The notes: generated by a model not told the origin, from the letters alone. A stretch of DNA of 38,850 nt from SIG575 sp964507395 (GCA_964507395.1 CAZDQE010000016.1:1-38850); one strand, 5' to 3'. Numbered from the stretch's first letter, positions 25,800-34,195 are shown. Numbers and translations are program-made.

Positions 25800-25947
25800 A
25801 AAACACAGGGGACGGTTCTGTGTGTTGACAAGTTAATAGGTAAATGATATAATCTGCTTTAGGTGAAAGGAAATGCCAAGGCAACCACGCAAAAAAAGCG
25901 AAAGCGGAATATATCACACTCAAAAAATCGTTCCTAACAAAACTTAA
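25800..25947 (+). repeat. RAYT-type truncated element, copy 2
   Basis: A second, cleaner copy: ACACAG (25801-25806 region) and CTGTGT close a hairpin around GGGGACGGTT. An ORF of 24 residues from ATG 25873 (MPRQPRKKSESGIYHTQKIV...) is truncated at the same point as copy 1. The last 45 bases of the two copies are almost identical. Confidence 0.65.
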
Positions 25948-25984
25948 TATTTTATCCCCTTGATATGGGTTAAAACCAAAAGCA

Positions 25985-26010
25985 ACAGGTCTCCGTAAAA
26001 CGAGACCTGT
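25985..26010. terminator. Hairpin abutting the left end of the IS element
   Basis: ACAGGTCTC (25985-25993) pairs with GAGACCTGT (26002-26010). The IS left inverted repeat begins at the very next base. Confidence 0.45.
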
Positions 26011-27537
26011 CAGACTGTCGAAAAACCGTGTTTCGCAATCAAGCGAGACACGGTTTTTTAGCATATATGAAGGAAAACACAAAAATCTTTTCCAAAAAGC
26101 GCTTTTTGGTTGGCTTTTTTTCGTTTTTGAACTTCCACATTGCCATTTTTTTGAGGTTCATTGCAGCAAACTTAAGCCTAACCCAATTAGTAACTTGGTT
26201 TAGACCTCGATATGGTGTGTACCTCATAGCATGTTTTTCTTTTGCATCAGCAAACACTCTCTCAATTGTCTGACTTCGTTTTGCGTAGGTTTCTTTTCCT
26301 AATGCAGAGTGCCTGATATCTTCTGCTATTTCTATGTAGTTTTCCCAGATATGTCGGGTTACTACTTTCTGTTTGATTTTGCTTTCTGTACATTGTTTTA
26401 TCTTTTCACATTTTGCACAATCATGCGGATTGCTTTTGTATTCTCTGTAGCCTTCTCTGTTTGTGGTTGTGTACTTTAATATCTTATCGTTCGGGCAAAG
26501 ATAACAATCGTAATATTCGTCATATACATATTCGTATTTCTTAAAAAATCCGTCTTTTGTCTGTGGTCTTTTGTATGGCATTGACGGGATTCTTCCGTCA
26601 TCAATTATCTTTTTGCATATCCATGGTGTTTTGTATCCTGCGTCTGCTGTTACTACTTTTATTTCCGGAAATCTGTCTGTTACCTTGTCATAGAGTTCGT
26701 CAAATGATACACTGTCATTCACATTACCCGGTACTACTGTTACATCAAGTACAAAGTTGTTTTTGTCGCAGGCTGTCTGTGCCTCATAAGCAAAACATTT
26801 CTGATGTTCTCCCTTATGAAACAATCCGCTTTCAGGGTCTGTTGTTGATACTGTTTTCTCTACTGTTTCTTCCTTTTCTTCATTTTCTTTTAACGGCTTT
26901 TTTTCATGGTCATCTCTATCCTCATTGATTTCTTTGTGAAGCTGGTCTTCATATGTTTTCACTGCTGCAGGAACATGCACTTTCATCTGCTTTTTTCTGT
27001 TTGCATTTGCTTTGATGTGAGTTGAGTCAACGAAAATCACTTCGGGCTTTACATATCCGCTGTCTATTCCTTCGTTAAGTACAAGCGTAAATATTTCTTC
27101 AAACATTTCACTGTCAAATCTGTGAAGAAAGTTGTAGCTCACCGTTGAAAAGTGGGGTATCTTTTCTGTTAATCCGTATCCGATGAACCAACGGTATGCT
27201 ACATTTACTTCTATTTCTGCTACTGTCTGTCGAAGTGAACGGATTCCGTATATGTGCTGTAACATTACCATTTTTACAAGCACTACAGGGTCCACGCTCG
27301 GTCTGCCTATTTTACTGTATTTACCTTCTACTATCGGATATATTTTCTTCCAGTCTATTGACTTATCTATTTTTCTCAACAAATGAAATTTGGGCACCAA
27401 ATCATTTAAACTTACGATTTCTCCGTCGTTTCTTTTATTTGTATTCTTCTTTTCTTCTAACATTTTTATCACCAGATACATTATACCACATATATGACAA
27501 AAAGCCCAGCTTTTTGCTGGACTTTTTCGACAGTCTG
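26011..27537 (-). mobile_element. IS1182-family insertion sequence
   Basis: Ends are a perfect 15-base inverted repeat: CAGACTGTCGAAAAA (26011-26025) and TTTTTCGACAGTCTG (27523-27537). Inside each end is a hairpin (around 26021-26057 and 27498-27527) that should block transcription entering the element. One transposase gene fills it. No target duplication is obvious. The element looks complete. Confidence 0.85.
26039..27463 (-). CDS. IS1182-family DDE transposase
   Basis: About 474 residues on the minus strand, start ATG at 27463 (MLEEKKNTNKRNDGEIVSLN); an in-frame ATG at 27481 is less likely. An N-terminal helical domain (SLRQTVAEIEVNVAYRWFIG) is followed by the DDE triad: FVDSTHIKAN (first Asp), VVTADAGYKTP (second Asp) and IERVFADAKEKHAMRY (Glu), with the Cys-containing CAKCEKIKQC insert typical of IS1182. 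Reading frame and ends are intact, so it may be active. It lies between the RAYT repeats and the serine recombinase module. Confidence 0.92.
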   Translation of the reverse strand: MLEEKKNTNKRNDGEIVSLNDLVPKFHLLRKIDKSIDWKKIYPIVEGKYSKIGRPSVDPVVLVKMVMLQHIYGIRSLRQTVAEIEVNVAYRWFIGYGLTEKIPHFSTVSYNFLHRFDSEMFEEIFTLVLNEGIDSGYVKPEVIFVDSTHIKANANRKKQMKVHVPAAVKTYEDQLHKEINEDRDDHEKKPLKENEEKEETVEKTVSTTDPESGLFHKGEHQKCFAYEAQTACDKNNFVLDVTVVPGNVNDSVSFDELYDKVTDRFPEIKVVTADAGYKTPWICKKIIDDGRIPSMPYKRPQTKDGFFKKYEYVYDEYYDCYLCPNDKILKYTTTNREGYREYKSNPHDCAKCEKIKQCTESKIKQKVVTRHIWENYIEIAEDIRHSALGKETYAKRSQTIERVFADAKEKHAMRYTPYRGLNQVTNWVRLKFAAMNLKKMAMWKFKNEKKPTKKRFLEKIFVFSFIYAKKPCLA

Positions 27538-27538
27538 C

Positions 27539-27564
27539 ACTGCTCTCATACGAGAGCAGTTTTT
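27539..27564. terminator. Hairpin abutting the right end of the IS element
   Basis: ACTGCTCTC (27539-27547) pairs with GAGAGCAGT (27552-27560) and TTTTC follows. One base separates it from the IS right inverted repeat. Confidence 0.6.
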
Positions 27565-27783
27565 CTTTAGTGTTAGTTTTTGGATGTACTTGTGAAAACT
27601 AATCTTAATAACTTATTGTTGCAAAATTAAAGTAAAAAAACAAACAAGTAAGTGATAATATAAGGAGTTTGTTAAAAGTCTTGTGATTGTTTATTATAAT
27701 ATGAAAGTACCTGAAAACATATGAGTTTATAAAAGGTTGTAAATTAAATTAATTATAGTTTAAATGAATAAAAATAAAAAAGC

Positions 27784-27830
27784 AAGAAATCCATTCCAAT
27801 GCGAAACGCATTGGAGTGGATTTTTTTCTT
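27784..27830. terminator. Strong hairpin, likely terminator
   Basis: A stem of about 20 bases around TGCG-AAA-CGCA (AAGAAATCCATTCCAATGCG at 27784-27803) with a T-run on its right. It lies 90 bases upstream of the sigma-like gene. The rest of 27565-27917 is AT-rich and I see no gene in it. Confidence 0.7.
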
Positions 27831-27917
27831 GTTATAAATGGCTATGTTATATAGCTGAATATCCATAGTTACCCTTTGGTTTTTAATTGAAAATTTGAAA
27901 TCAAAGGAGACTATAAA

Positions 27918-28478
27918 ATGAGCTTTAACAGACAAAAGCAATATAAAGATTTTAGAGAAGATTTAGAAAGAATAGAAAAAGCGTTCAGAGAGGATGATTG
28001 TTCTGAGGAAAAGATAAGTGGTGCGAGAATTGCTGTGGAAGAATTCCACCATAGCGACAGGGTACACTATTCTCACAATCAGAGTCTCAATTGTACAGAT
28101 GGCGATTTTGATGATGAAAATAATTCATTGCTCAAAAATCATTTCGATAAATTTGCAGTGAACGAAGAGTACATAACAGATGTTTTTGAACAAATTGACA
28201 GTGTTGAAGTGTATATGAAACTTAAATCAATGAGTGAAACTAATCAACAGATAGTTAGACTTTTGATCGATAAGTATACATTAGCTGATATTTCAGAACT
28301 GTTAAATATCGGTTATTGGGGAGTTGTCAAAAGAGTTCAGCAAATAAGACGAGAACTTTTTCCGATAATGAAGAAACTTTTTCCTGAGGTGTTTGAATCA
28401 GATGATAATGATACGGATATTGTTCAAAACTGTGATGAAGAAAATCGCACCTTTGCTGGAGGTGGCGAAAATGAGTAA
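27918..28478 (+). CDS. Sigma-like helix-turn-helix protein of the recombinase module
   Basis: A 186-residue protein, start ATG 27918 after AAAGGAG. The C-terminal half holds a region-4-like HTH (ETNQQIVRLLIDKYTLADIS, then ELLNIGYWGVVKRVQQIRRE). The N-terminal half is charged and poorly structured, without a sigma region 2. Such sigma-like proteins commonly precede serine recombinases in Clostridial mobile elements and probably regulate them. It overlaps the next gene by eight bases. Confidence 0.7.
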   Translation: MSFNRQKQYKDFREDLERIEKAFREDDCSEEKISGARIAVEEFHHSDRVHYSHNQSLNCTDGDFDDENNSLLKNHFDKFAVNEEYITDVFEQIDSVEVYMKLKSMSETNQQIVRLLIDKYTLADISELLNIGYWGVVKRVQQIRRELFPIMKKLFPEVFESDDNDTDIVQNCDEENRTFAGGGENE

Positions 28479-28635
28479 GATTATTACAGATAGTTCAGAG
28501 GAGTATTTTGCTGCCCTAAAACTAATTGAACTTCTTTATATAGAAGGTCACATTCCTGATTTTATGTTTCGCAATATTTTAAACGAATCAGAGAATGAAG
28601 TAGATATTACTCAATTTAAAATTTCTAAAGATTGA
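28471..28635 (+). CDS. Small SHOCT-like protein of the recombinase module
   Basis: A 54-residue protein; ATG 28471 follows GGAGGTGG inside the end of the previous gene. The helical hairpin EYFAALKLIELLYIEGHIPD then FMFRNILNESE resembles SHOCT-like C-terminal modules that often sit between a sigma-like gene and a serine recombinase. It could be an excision or directionality factor; that is inference. Confidence 0.65.
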   Translation: MSKIITDSSEEYFAALKLIELLYIEGHIPDFMFRNILNESENEVDITQFKISKD

Positions 28636-28649
28636 CGGAGGTAAATAAA

Positions 28650-30389
28650 ATGTACGGATTAAACTCAGATTTTGAGAAAAGAAATGTTGTTATTTATGGT
28701 AGAGTTTCAACAGAACATGAAGCACAGTTGTCAGCACTTGAGAATCAACTTGATTGGTATAAACCTATTTTAGCTGCAAGACCTGAGTGGACTTTAGTAG
28801 GCACATATGTTGATGAGGGGATTACCGGTACATCAGCAGAGAAAAGACCACAATTCCTGAAAATGATTCAAGATGCTAAAAAACATAAGTTTGATATGAT
28901 AATTACAAGAGAAGTATCAAGATTCGCAAGAAATACCGTTGATACATTGCAATATACTCGTGAACTTAAGTCGAAGGGTGTTGAAGTGTTTTTTATAAAT
29001 GATAACATAAAGACTTTTGATGGAGATGGAGAGTTGCGATTGACGATTATGGCGACGCTTGCACAAGATGAAAGTCGAAAAACATCTGTGAGAGTTAAAA
29101 GTGGACAGCAAACATCTATGGAAAATGGTGTGTTTTATGGTAGTGGTAATATTTTAGGCTATGACAGAGTAGGGCGAAATATGGTAATAAATCCTGAACA
29201 AGCAGAAACCGTTAAAATGATATTTAATATGTATCTTGACGGAATGGGACTTACTCAGATAAAGTACGCTTTAGAATCTAAAGGGAGATTAACATCGACA
29301 GGAAAATCAATTTGGTATGCTACTGTAATTTCACATATTCTGCAAAATACTTTTTATTGTGGAATTATTACATATCATAAGGAATATACACCTGATTATC
29401 TTACTCAGAAAAAGGTTAAAAATTATGGTGAAATTGAACTGACACAAGTTAAGGGAACGCATGAGCCTATTGTTTCTGAAGAAGATTTTGAAAAAGTTCA
29501 AAGAATAATGGAGAGCAAAAGATGTACTTTGCCTAACTTGAAAACAGGAAAAAGAAGCGGTCAGAAACCATATACAACAGTATGGGGGAAATTAATGGTA
29601 TGTTCTTGTGGAAATCATTTTAACAGGAGAACGTGGAATCGAAAAGATGGCACTTCAAATGTGGGATATATTTGTCATACTATTAATAACAAAGGTTCTT
29701 TGCAAACAAGAAAAAATAAAGGTTTGTCTGTGATAGACACTTGCGATACCCCACAGGTTCAAGAATGGAAATTGAAGATGATAGCAAAATACGTTTTTGA
29801 AAAGTATATTACTAATACGAGTAATGTATTGTCTTTAGCACAAGAAATATTAAGAAAACATATAGCAGATAGGGGAGAGGTAATTAATAATGATGAAATA
29901 ATAAAAAGAAAGGAGCTTGAAATTCAAAAGTTAAGAAGAAAACTCGATGGCTATATGGAGATGAGGTTAGAAGGAGAGATAAGCAGAGAGGTGTTTCGTG
30001 AGAAAAATGAAGAATTAAGCAGAAAAATTTCAGTGTTGGAAAAAGATATTAATCGACTATATGCTGAAGAAGAGTTGAATAGTCAGGAAACAATAGATTG
30101 TCAGAAAAAGCTTGATTTATTAAAAGATTTGTTATATAACTATGTTAATGTTAGTGATGATTCTGATATTCCTGAAAATGTAGTGGAAGCATTTATTAAA
30201 GAGATACGAGTATCTAGAAATGGCTTTGAATGGTATCTGAGAGCGGATGGTTCTTCACACAATTTTGTTGTGAAAGGGAGAAAAAAACAAACCGGTGAGA
30301 TAATTGAGTCCGCATCTGACCCACCTTCGTGCAACTTGACTGACAGAAACACAGGCTGCTATCAAGGAAGGCTAATCTCTACAAAGTAG
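28650..30389 (+). CDS. Large serine recombinase (integrase)
   Basis: 579 residues; ATG 28650 follows GGAGGTAAA, and the TTG at 28632 is rejected. The resolvase domain has YGRVST with catalytic S20, DEGITGTSAEKRPQF and ITREVSRFARN. A recombinase domain follows (GILGYDR-like region GNILGYDRVGRNMVINPEQA), then a zinc-ribbon region (CSCGNHFNRRTW ... YICH) and a coiled coil near 420-500. Such enzymes integrate and excise ICEs and phages without Xer/Int-type sites, with the att site usually next to the gene. The gene closes the AT-rich region, with the chromosomal-looking GH130 gene 160 bases further on. Confidence 0.92.
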   Translation: MYGLNSDFEKRNVVIYGRVSTEHEAQLSALENQLDWYKPILAARPEWTLVGTYVDEGITGTSAEKRPQFLKMIQDAKKHKFDMIITREVSRFARNTVDTLQYTRELKSKGVEVFFINDNIKTFDGDGELRLTIMATLAQDESRKTSVRVKSGQQTSMENGVFYGSGNILGYDRVGRNMVINPEQAETVKMIFNMYLDGMGLTQIKYALESKGRLTSTGKSIWYATVISHILQNTFYCGIITYHKEYTPDYLTQKKVKNYGEIELTQVKGTHEPIVSEEDFEKVQRIMESKRCTLPNLKTGKRSGQKPYTTVWGKLMVCSCGNHFNRRTWNRKDGTSNVGYICHTINNKGSLQTRKNKGLSVIDTCDTPQVQEWKLKMIAKYVFEKYITNTSNVLSLAQEILRKHIADRGEVINNDEIIKRKELEIQKLRRKLDGYMEMRLEGEISREVFREKNEELSRKISVLEKDINRLYAEEELNSQETIDCQKKLDLLKDLLYNYVNVSDDSDIPENVVEAFIKEIRVSRNGFEWYLRADGSSHNFVVKGRKKQTGEIIESASDPPSCNLTDRNTGCYQGRLISTK

Positions 30390-30400
30390 CTTAATACTAT

Positions 30401-30440
30401 AAATTTTCCCTATCGAGAAATCGGTGGGGAATTTTGTTTT
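30401..30440 (+). terminator. Terminator after the serine recombinase
   Basis: AAATTTTCCC (30401-30410) pairs with GGGGAATTTT (30426-30435), followed by GTTTT. An att site, if present, should lie between here and the GH130 promoter. Confidence 0.6.
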
Positions 30441-30493
30441 AATCAGGGTGAATATTGATTTTTTTGTAATGCTGATATTCTTTATAAAACATA

Positions 30494-30521
30494 TTGTACT
30501 TTTTTCTGCTTGTGTTATAAT
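30494..30521 (+). promoter_or_regulatory. Sigma-A promoter of the GH130 gene
   Basis: TTGTAC (30494-30499), a 16-base spacer, TATAAT (30516-30521). Confidence 0.6.
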
Positions 30522-30551
30522 TGTTATAGAAAATGAAAGGTTTGATAAATT

Positions 30552-31526
30552 ATGTATACTTCGAGCGATGTTATAAAGAAACTTGACAGACCAATACTCA
30601 GCCGCAAGGACATTCCGTACAATGCAGCCTTAATCTTCAATGCAGGTGTTACAAAGTATAACGGCAAGTACGTGATGATGTTCAGGAATGATTACGGTGA
30701 TTTTGAGCAAAGAAAACTGACGGGAACAAATCTCGGTTTGGCAACAAGTGATGACGGAATAAATTGGATAGTTTCCGAAAAACCTTGTTTTCAGCTTTCA
30801 GATGATGAAATTCAAAGGGTGTATGACCCCAGATTAACCGTTATTGATGGTGACTGCTATGTCTGTTTTGCAGTTGACACAAACCACGGACTTCGTGGCG
30901 GCATTGCAAAAACAGAAGATTTTGAAAAATTCGATATTCTTTCACTTTCCTTGCCTGACAACAGAAATATGGCACTTTTTCCCGAGAAAATTGCAGGCAA
31001 TTTTGTCCGTCTGGAAAGACCTATGCCCGTATACTCCCGTTGGGGAAAAGACAGATTCGATTTATGGCTTTCCGAGTCTCCCGACATGGTATATTGGGGC
31101 AAGCACAGGCTTGTTATGGGTGTTGAAGACGTTGCATTTGCAAACGACAAAATCGGTCCTGCCGCACCACCAATAAAAACGGAAAAAGGTTGGCTTACCA
31201 CTTTCCATGCAGTTGAATTGGACACAAGCAGAGGCAAAAACGGTTGGGAGAATAAATGGCAGAAGTCATATTATGCCGGAATAATGCTTCTTGACCTTAA
31301 TGACCCGTCAAAAATTGTCGGCAAGTATGAGAAACCGCTTATCGTGTGTGACAAGGATTTTGAAACAGAGGACGGATTCAGAAAAGATGTTATTTTCCCT
31401 TGCGGAAATATACTTGAGGACAACGGCGAAGTTAAAATATATTACGGTGCATCAGATACGGTTGAATGTCTTGCCACGGCAGACGTAGATGACTTGATTA
31501 AACTTTGCACAGACATTCAAAAGTAA
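30552..31526 (+). CDS. GH130-family mannoside phosphorylase
   Basis: A 324-residue five-bladed beta-propeller enzyme. GH130 landmarks are present: ALIFNAGVTKYNGKYVMMFR at the start, RVYDPRLT with the general-acid Asp, RLERPMPVYSRWG for phosphate binding, KIGPAAPPI and IYYGASDTVECLAT at the end. GH130 enzymes split beta-1,4-mannosyl bonds with phosphate to give mannose 1-phosphate, in the cytoplasm. The exact substrate (mannosyl-glucose or mannooligosaccharide) cannot be fixed. It has its own promoter and no signal peptide. The start is ATG 30552, preceded by GAAAGG. Confidence 0.88.
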   Translation: MYTSSDVIKKLDRPILSRKDIPYNAALIFNAGVTKYNGKYVMMFRNDYGDFEQRKLTGTNLGLATSDDGINWIVSEKPCFQLSDDEIQRVYDPRLTVIDGDCYVCFAVDTNHGLRGGIAKTEDFEKFDILSLSLPDNRNMALFPEKIAGNFVRLERPMPVYSRWGKDRFDLWLSESPDMVYWGKHRLVMGVEDVAFANDKIGPAAPPIKTEKGWLTTFHAVELDTSRGKNGWENKWQKSYYAGIMLLDLNDPSKIVGKYEKPLIVCDKDFETEDGFRKDVIFPCGNILEDNGEVKIYYGASDTVECLATADVDDLIKLCTDIQK

Positions 31527-31637
31527 ACGATATGTACTGCGATTTTCTGCATTTGTTCTGTGTGCTGCAGACAGCATCAAGGACATGTAATTTTTACGAA
31601 ACGGTTAATTGAAATAAGTAATCCCCACCGAGCAAAT

Positions 31638-31890
31638 GATATGCACCCCAAATGTTAGACATTGTGATATAATGTTTAACAGGAGGGGTGAATTTTTATG
31701 CCAAAAGGAATACCAAACAAGAGATATACAGGAGAATTCAAACAAAAAGTAATAGAAACAATGCACGAGGAACAACTCAGTTTCAGGGAAACGGCAAGAC
31801 AGTTTGAAATAAGTGATCACACAAGAGTGTTGTTATGGGAACGCATTTATCTTGAAGAAGGACCTGAAGGTTTGTATATTGAACGCAAGG
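31638..31890 (+). mobile_element. IS3-family (IS150-like) left-end remnant
   Basis: TGCACCCCAAATGTTAGAC at 31638-31656 looks like an IS3-family left inverted repeat. It is followed by the element's own TATAAT promoter and the start of its orfA. No orfB and no right end are present. Confidence 0.6.
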
Positions 31891-31958
31891 GGCGGCTTTT
31901 ACGCAAACAGTCCCTTTGTGTTACCCTGTGTTATCTGCTCCATTTAACAGCGCAGTGA
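31698..31958 (+). pseudogene. Truncated IS3-family transposase orfA
   Basis: The first 65 residues (MPKGIPNKRYTGEFKQKVIE, then SFRETARQFEISDHTRVLLW and ERIYLEEGPEGLYIERKGR) are an IS3-type HTH domain. After about 31890 the sequence becomes unrelated and ends at a chance stop. It cannot encode an active transposase. Confidence 0.7.
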
Positions 31959-32030
31959 AATCACTCCGTTTTTATTATTTACATTTTCGGTTATCTGCGA
32001 TATAATGAACAAAAGGGGAGGATGATATTT

Positions 32031-32126
32031 TTGAATATTAATAATCTTCTTAAAGGTGTGGCTTGTGTCTGCGGAAAAAAGCACGGTTGTCGCATCAGAT
32101 ATGTATATATCGAAAAAATGCAATAG
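32031..32126 (+). pseudogene. Remnant of a glycerol-1-phosphate dehydrogenase N-terminus
   Basis: AGGGGAGGATGATA precedes TTG 32031, which encodes (M)NINNLLKGVACVCGKKH then GCRIRYVYIEKMQ before a TAG. The CxCGKxHxC-IxxV pattern matches the N-terminus of EgsA/AraM-like iron-dependent dehydrogenases. A normal gene would continue for more than 350 codons; here the next gene's ribosome site follows at once, so the body was deleted. It could also be retained as a short leader ORF. Confidence 0.5.
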
Positions 32127-32152
32127 CAAGACTTGGCTGACGGGAGGAACTT

Positions 32153-33214
32153 ATGAAAACACCGATCTTTACGGGAGCTTGGGGCAATTGCCACATTCAG
32201 GGGATAGCTGTTGATAATAAAAACGGATACATATACTATTCGTTTACAACAAAGCTTATAAAAGCCACCCTTGATGGTGAAATTGTCGGCTCTGTGGACG
32301 GACTTATCGGGCATCTGGGATGCATTGCATTCAACGAAAACGACGGCTGTGTTTATGGTTCCCTTGAATACAAAAATGATATTATCGGCAAAGGGATTCT
32401 TAAGTCGATCGGAGTTGATTCATCTTTTCAGGATGCTTTTTATATAGTCAGATTTGATGTTTCAAAAATCGACAGACCTGATATTGATGCAGAAAAAAGC
32501 GATATAATGTCAGCCGTATATCTGAAAGAAGTCTGCGATGATTATAAAGGAAAAGGCTTGAAAAAAAACGGAGAAGAAGTTCTGCATAAATACGGTTGCT
32601 CAGGGATAGACGGTGTTACACTCGGACCTCTTCCCGACAAAAACGAGAGCGACGGAATGTATCTGTATGTGGCATACGGTATTTACGGCGATGTTGACAG
32701 AAATGACAACGACCATCAGATAATACTTTGTTATGATGTTGATGAACTGAATTCATATACGGAAAAACTTGACCAAAAAAATATGCATACAAGCGGTCCC
32801 GAAAAGCCGCTGCATAAATATTTTGTGTATACGGGCAACACGGTATACGGAGTTCAGAATCTTGAATATGACCGTTTTACAAAATCGTTTTTTATGGCAG
32901 TTTATAAGGGCAATAAAAATGAATTCCCGAATTTTTCTCTTTTTGCAGTTGATGCCCGGTGTGCTGCAGAAGTGAAATCTGCCAAAGGAATAAACGGAAA
33001 GATAGAAATGCTGAAACTGAAAGATGTCGGAATTTGCGATAAAAAAAGCGGTATCAGCGGATGGGACTTCCCTTACGGCTCAACCGGACTTTATTCCTTC
33101 GGTGACGGCAACTGGCTCATTTCTCATAATCAATCAACTCCCGAGGGTCAATGCAGTTATATTCATCATTACAAATGGGACGGCATTCATCCTTTTGAAA
33201 AATTGAATTCTTAA
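32153..33214 (+). CDS. Hypothetical beta-propeller-like protein
   Basis: A 353-residue protein, start ATG 32153 after GGGAGGAA. It has repeated strand motifs such as IQGIAVDNKNGYIYYSFTTK, LGCIAFNENDGCVYGSLEY and VQNLEYDRFTKSFFMAVYKG, with a C-terminal GLYSFGDGNWLISHNQ. These resemble SMP-30/YncE-type beta-propellers that bind or process sugars or lactones. No signal peptide, so it is cytoplasmic. No enzyme motif is certain. Neighbouring glycan genes hint at sugar metabolism. Confidence 0.6.
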   Translation: MKTPIFTGAWGNCHIQGIAVDNKNGYIYYSFTTKLIKATLDGEIVGSVDGLIGHLGCIAFNENDGCVYGSLEYKNDIIGKGILKSIGVDSSFQDAFYIVRFDVSKIDRPDIDAEKSDIMSAVYLKEVCDDYKGKGLKKNGEEVLHKYGCSGIDGVTLGPLPDKNESDGMYLYVAYGIYGDVDRNDNDHQIILCYDVDELNSYTEKLDQKNMHTSGPEKPLHKYFVYTGNTVYGVQNLEYDRFTKSFFMAVYKGNKNEFPNFSLFAVDARCAAEVKSAKGINGKIEMLKLKDVGICDKKSGISGWDFPYGSTGLYSFGDGNWLISHNQSTPEGQCSYIHHYKWDGIHPFEKLNS

Positions 33215-33316
33215 ATAGTTTTGGGATGTATATAATGCAGTGTTGCAGCAAGAACACAAGGAACGCAAGAGGACGTTCTTCTGTGTTCTCGAAATATTAA
33301 AAGCATGATTAAGACA

Positions 33317-33354
33317 AAAAACACCCGATAGAGGTATCTCTATCGGGTGTTTTG
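33317..33354. terminator. Terminator between convergent genes
   Basis: AAACACCCGATAGAG pairs perfectly with CTCTATCGGGTGTTT around the loop GTAT. A second hairpin (GAACACA...TGTGTTC) lies just upstream at about 33250-33286. Confidence 0.85.
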
Positions 33355-33357
33355 GAC

Positions 33358-33486
33358 TCAGAACTGAAAATTGTCGTTCTTTTTATTGTTTTTGTCCTGC
33401 TTTTTGTTGTCACCGTGAGGACAGTTTTTGTTCTGAGGATTTTTCTCCTGTTTGTTTTGATTGTTCTGATTGTTCTTTTCGTTCAT
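33358..33486 (-). CDS. Asn/Lys/Gln-rich small peptide (42 aa)
   Basis: Minus-strand ORF from ATG 33486, with AAAAGGAG ten bases upstream. The product is almost entirely polar: MNEKNNQNNQNKQEKNPQNK, NCPHGDNKKQDKNNKKND, ending NFQF, with one Cys in NCPHG. It has no signal peptide or hydrophobic segment and is probably disordered. Its ribosome site lies within the terminator hairpin of the upstream HAD gene. Function unknown. Confidence 0.5.
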   Translation of the reverse strand: MNEKNNQNNQNKQEKNPQNKNCPHGDNKKQDKNNKKNDNFQF

Positions 33487-33490
33487 TTCA

Positions 33491-33556
33491 AAAAAACTCC
33501 TTTTAAAAGATAAGGGAATATGTCCCGTATCTATTTTTCTCTTAAAGGGAGTTTTT
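33491..33556 (-). terminator. Nested hairpin ending the HAD gene and covering the peptide's ribosome site
   Basis: On the minus strand AAAAACTCC pairs with GGAGTTTTT, enclosing a second stem AGATA-GGG / CCC-TATCT. The 3' arm includes the GGAG of the small Asn-rich ORF, so folding would both stop HAD transcription and hide that ribosome site. Confidence 0.55.
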
Positions 33557-34195
33557 ATACATTTCTTCAAAACTGAAAATAAATCTATCGCTGACTTTTT
33601 TGATTTCATCAATATCTTTTTCGGAGCTTTTATCATAAACACCAACAGTGTACAGACCTGCTTTTTTAGCAGAAGTAAGTCCCGTGAGAATATCTTCAAA
33701 AACCATACATTCACATGGATTTATTCCCATTCTTTCGCATGCCTTTTCGTAAATATCGGGGAAGCCTTTTCCTTTGCCGACTTCGTTTACGGTGATTACG
33801 AAACTGAAAGCATCTCTTATACCGTTTTTTATAAGACATTCCGCAAACATATCAGGGTCAGATGCTGTGGCAACGGCAAGAGTAAGACCTTTTTCTTTTA
33901 GTGACAGTATGTATTCTTTCGCATAAGGCTTCAGATTTACGTGTTCTGAATATTCTCTTTTGGCGGTTTCCTGCCATTCAGCGATAATTTCCTCAATGCT
34001 CTCTTTTATTCCGTAGGTATTCTTTGTATAATTAGCTGCGCCTACAGTGCCGAGAGGGGAGATCGCCTGAATGTAACCTTCGGGAACGGGCATGTTTCTC
34101 GATGTGAAAAACAGTTCGTCAACCTTTTTCCACAAACCCATAGAGTCGAGAACTGTTCCGTCAAGGTCAAAAATTGCACCCTTAAAATTTTCCAT
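33542..34195 (-). CDS. HAD-family phosphatase, beta-phosphoglucomutase-like
   Basis: A 217-residue protein, ATG at 34195 after GAGGTG. HAD motif I is FDLDGTVLDS (D9 nucleophile, D11), motif II is VATASDPDMF, the Lys motif is near EVGKGKGFPD, and motif III is CMVFEDILTGLTSAKKAGLY. The helical cap after motif I fits the beta-phosphoglucomutase/DOG phosphatase branch. Such enzymes hydrolyse or isomerise sugar phosphates; the substrate is unknown. It is divergent from the fucosidase gene. Confidence 0.85.
   Translation of the reverse strand: MENFKGAIFDLDGTVLDSMGLWKKVDELFFTSRNMPVPEGYIQAISPLGTVGAANYTKNTYGIKESIEEIIAEWQETAKREYSEHVNLKPYAKEYILSLKEKGLTLAVATASDPDMFAECLIKNGIRDAFSFVITVNEVGKGKGFPDIYEKACERMGINPCECMVFEDILTGLTSAKKAGLYTVGVYDKSSEKDIDEIKKVSDRFIFSFEEMYKNSL

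Noticed and set aside
25735..26082. 115-residue minus-strand ORF
   Set aside because: It is the reverse reading of the two RAYT-type repeats; its internal duplication only mirrors the DNA repeat.
26557..27570. Plus-strand ORFs opposite the IS1182 transposase
   Set aside because: Shadows of a transposase with clear DDE motifs.
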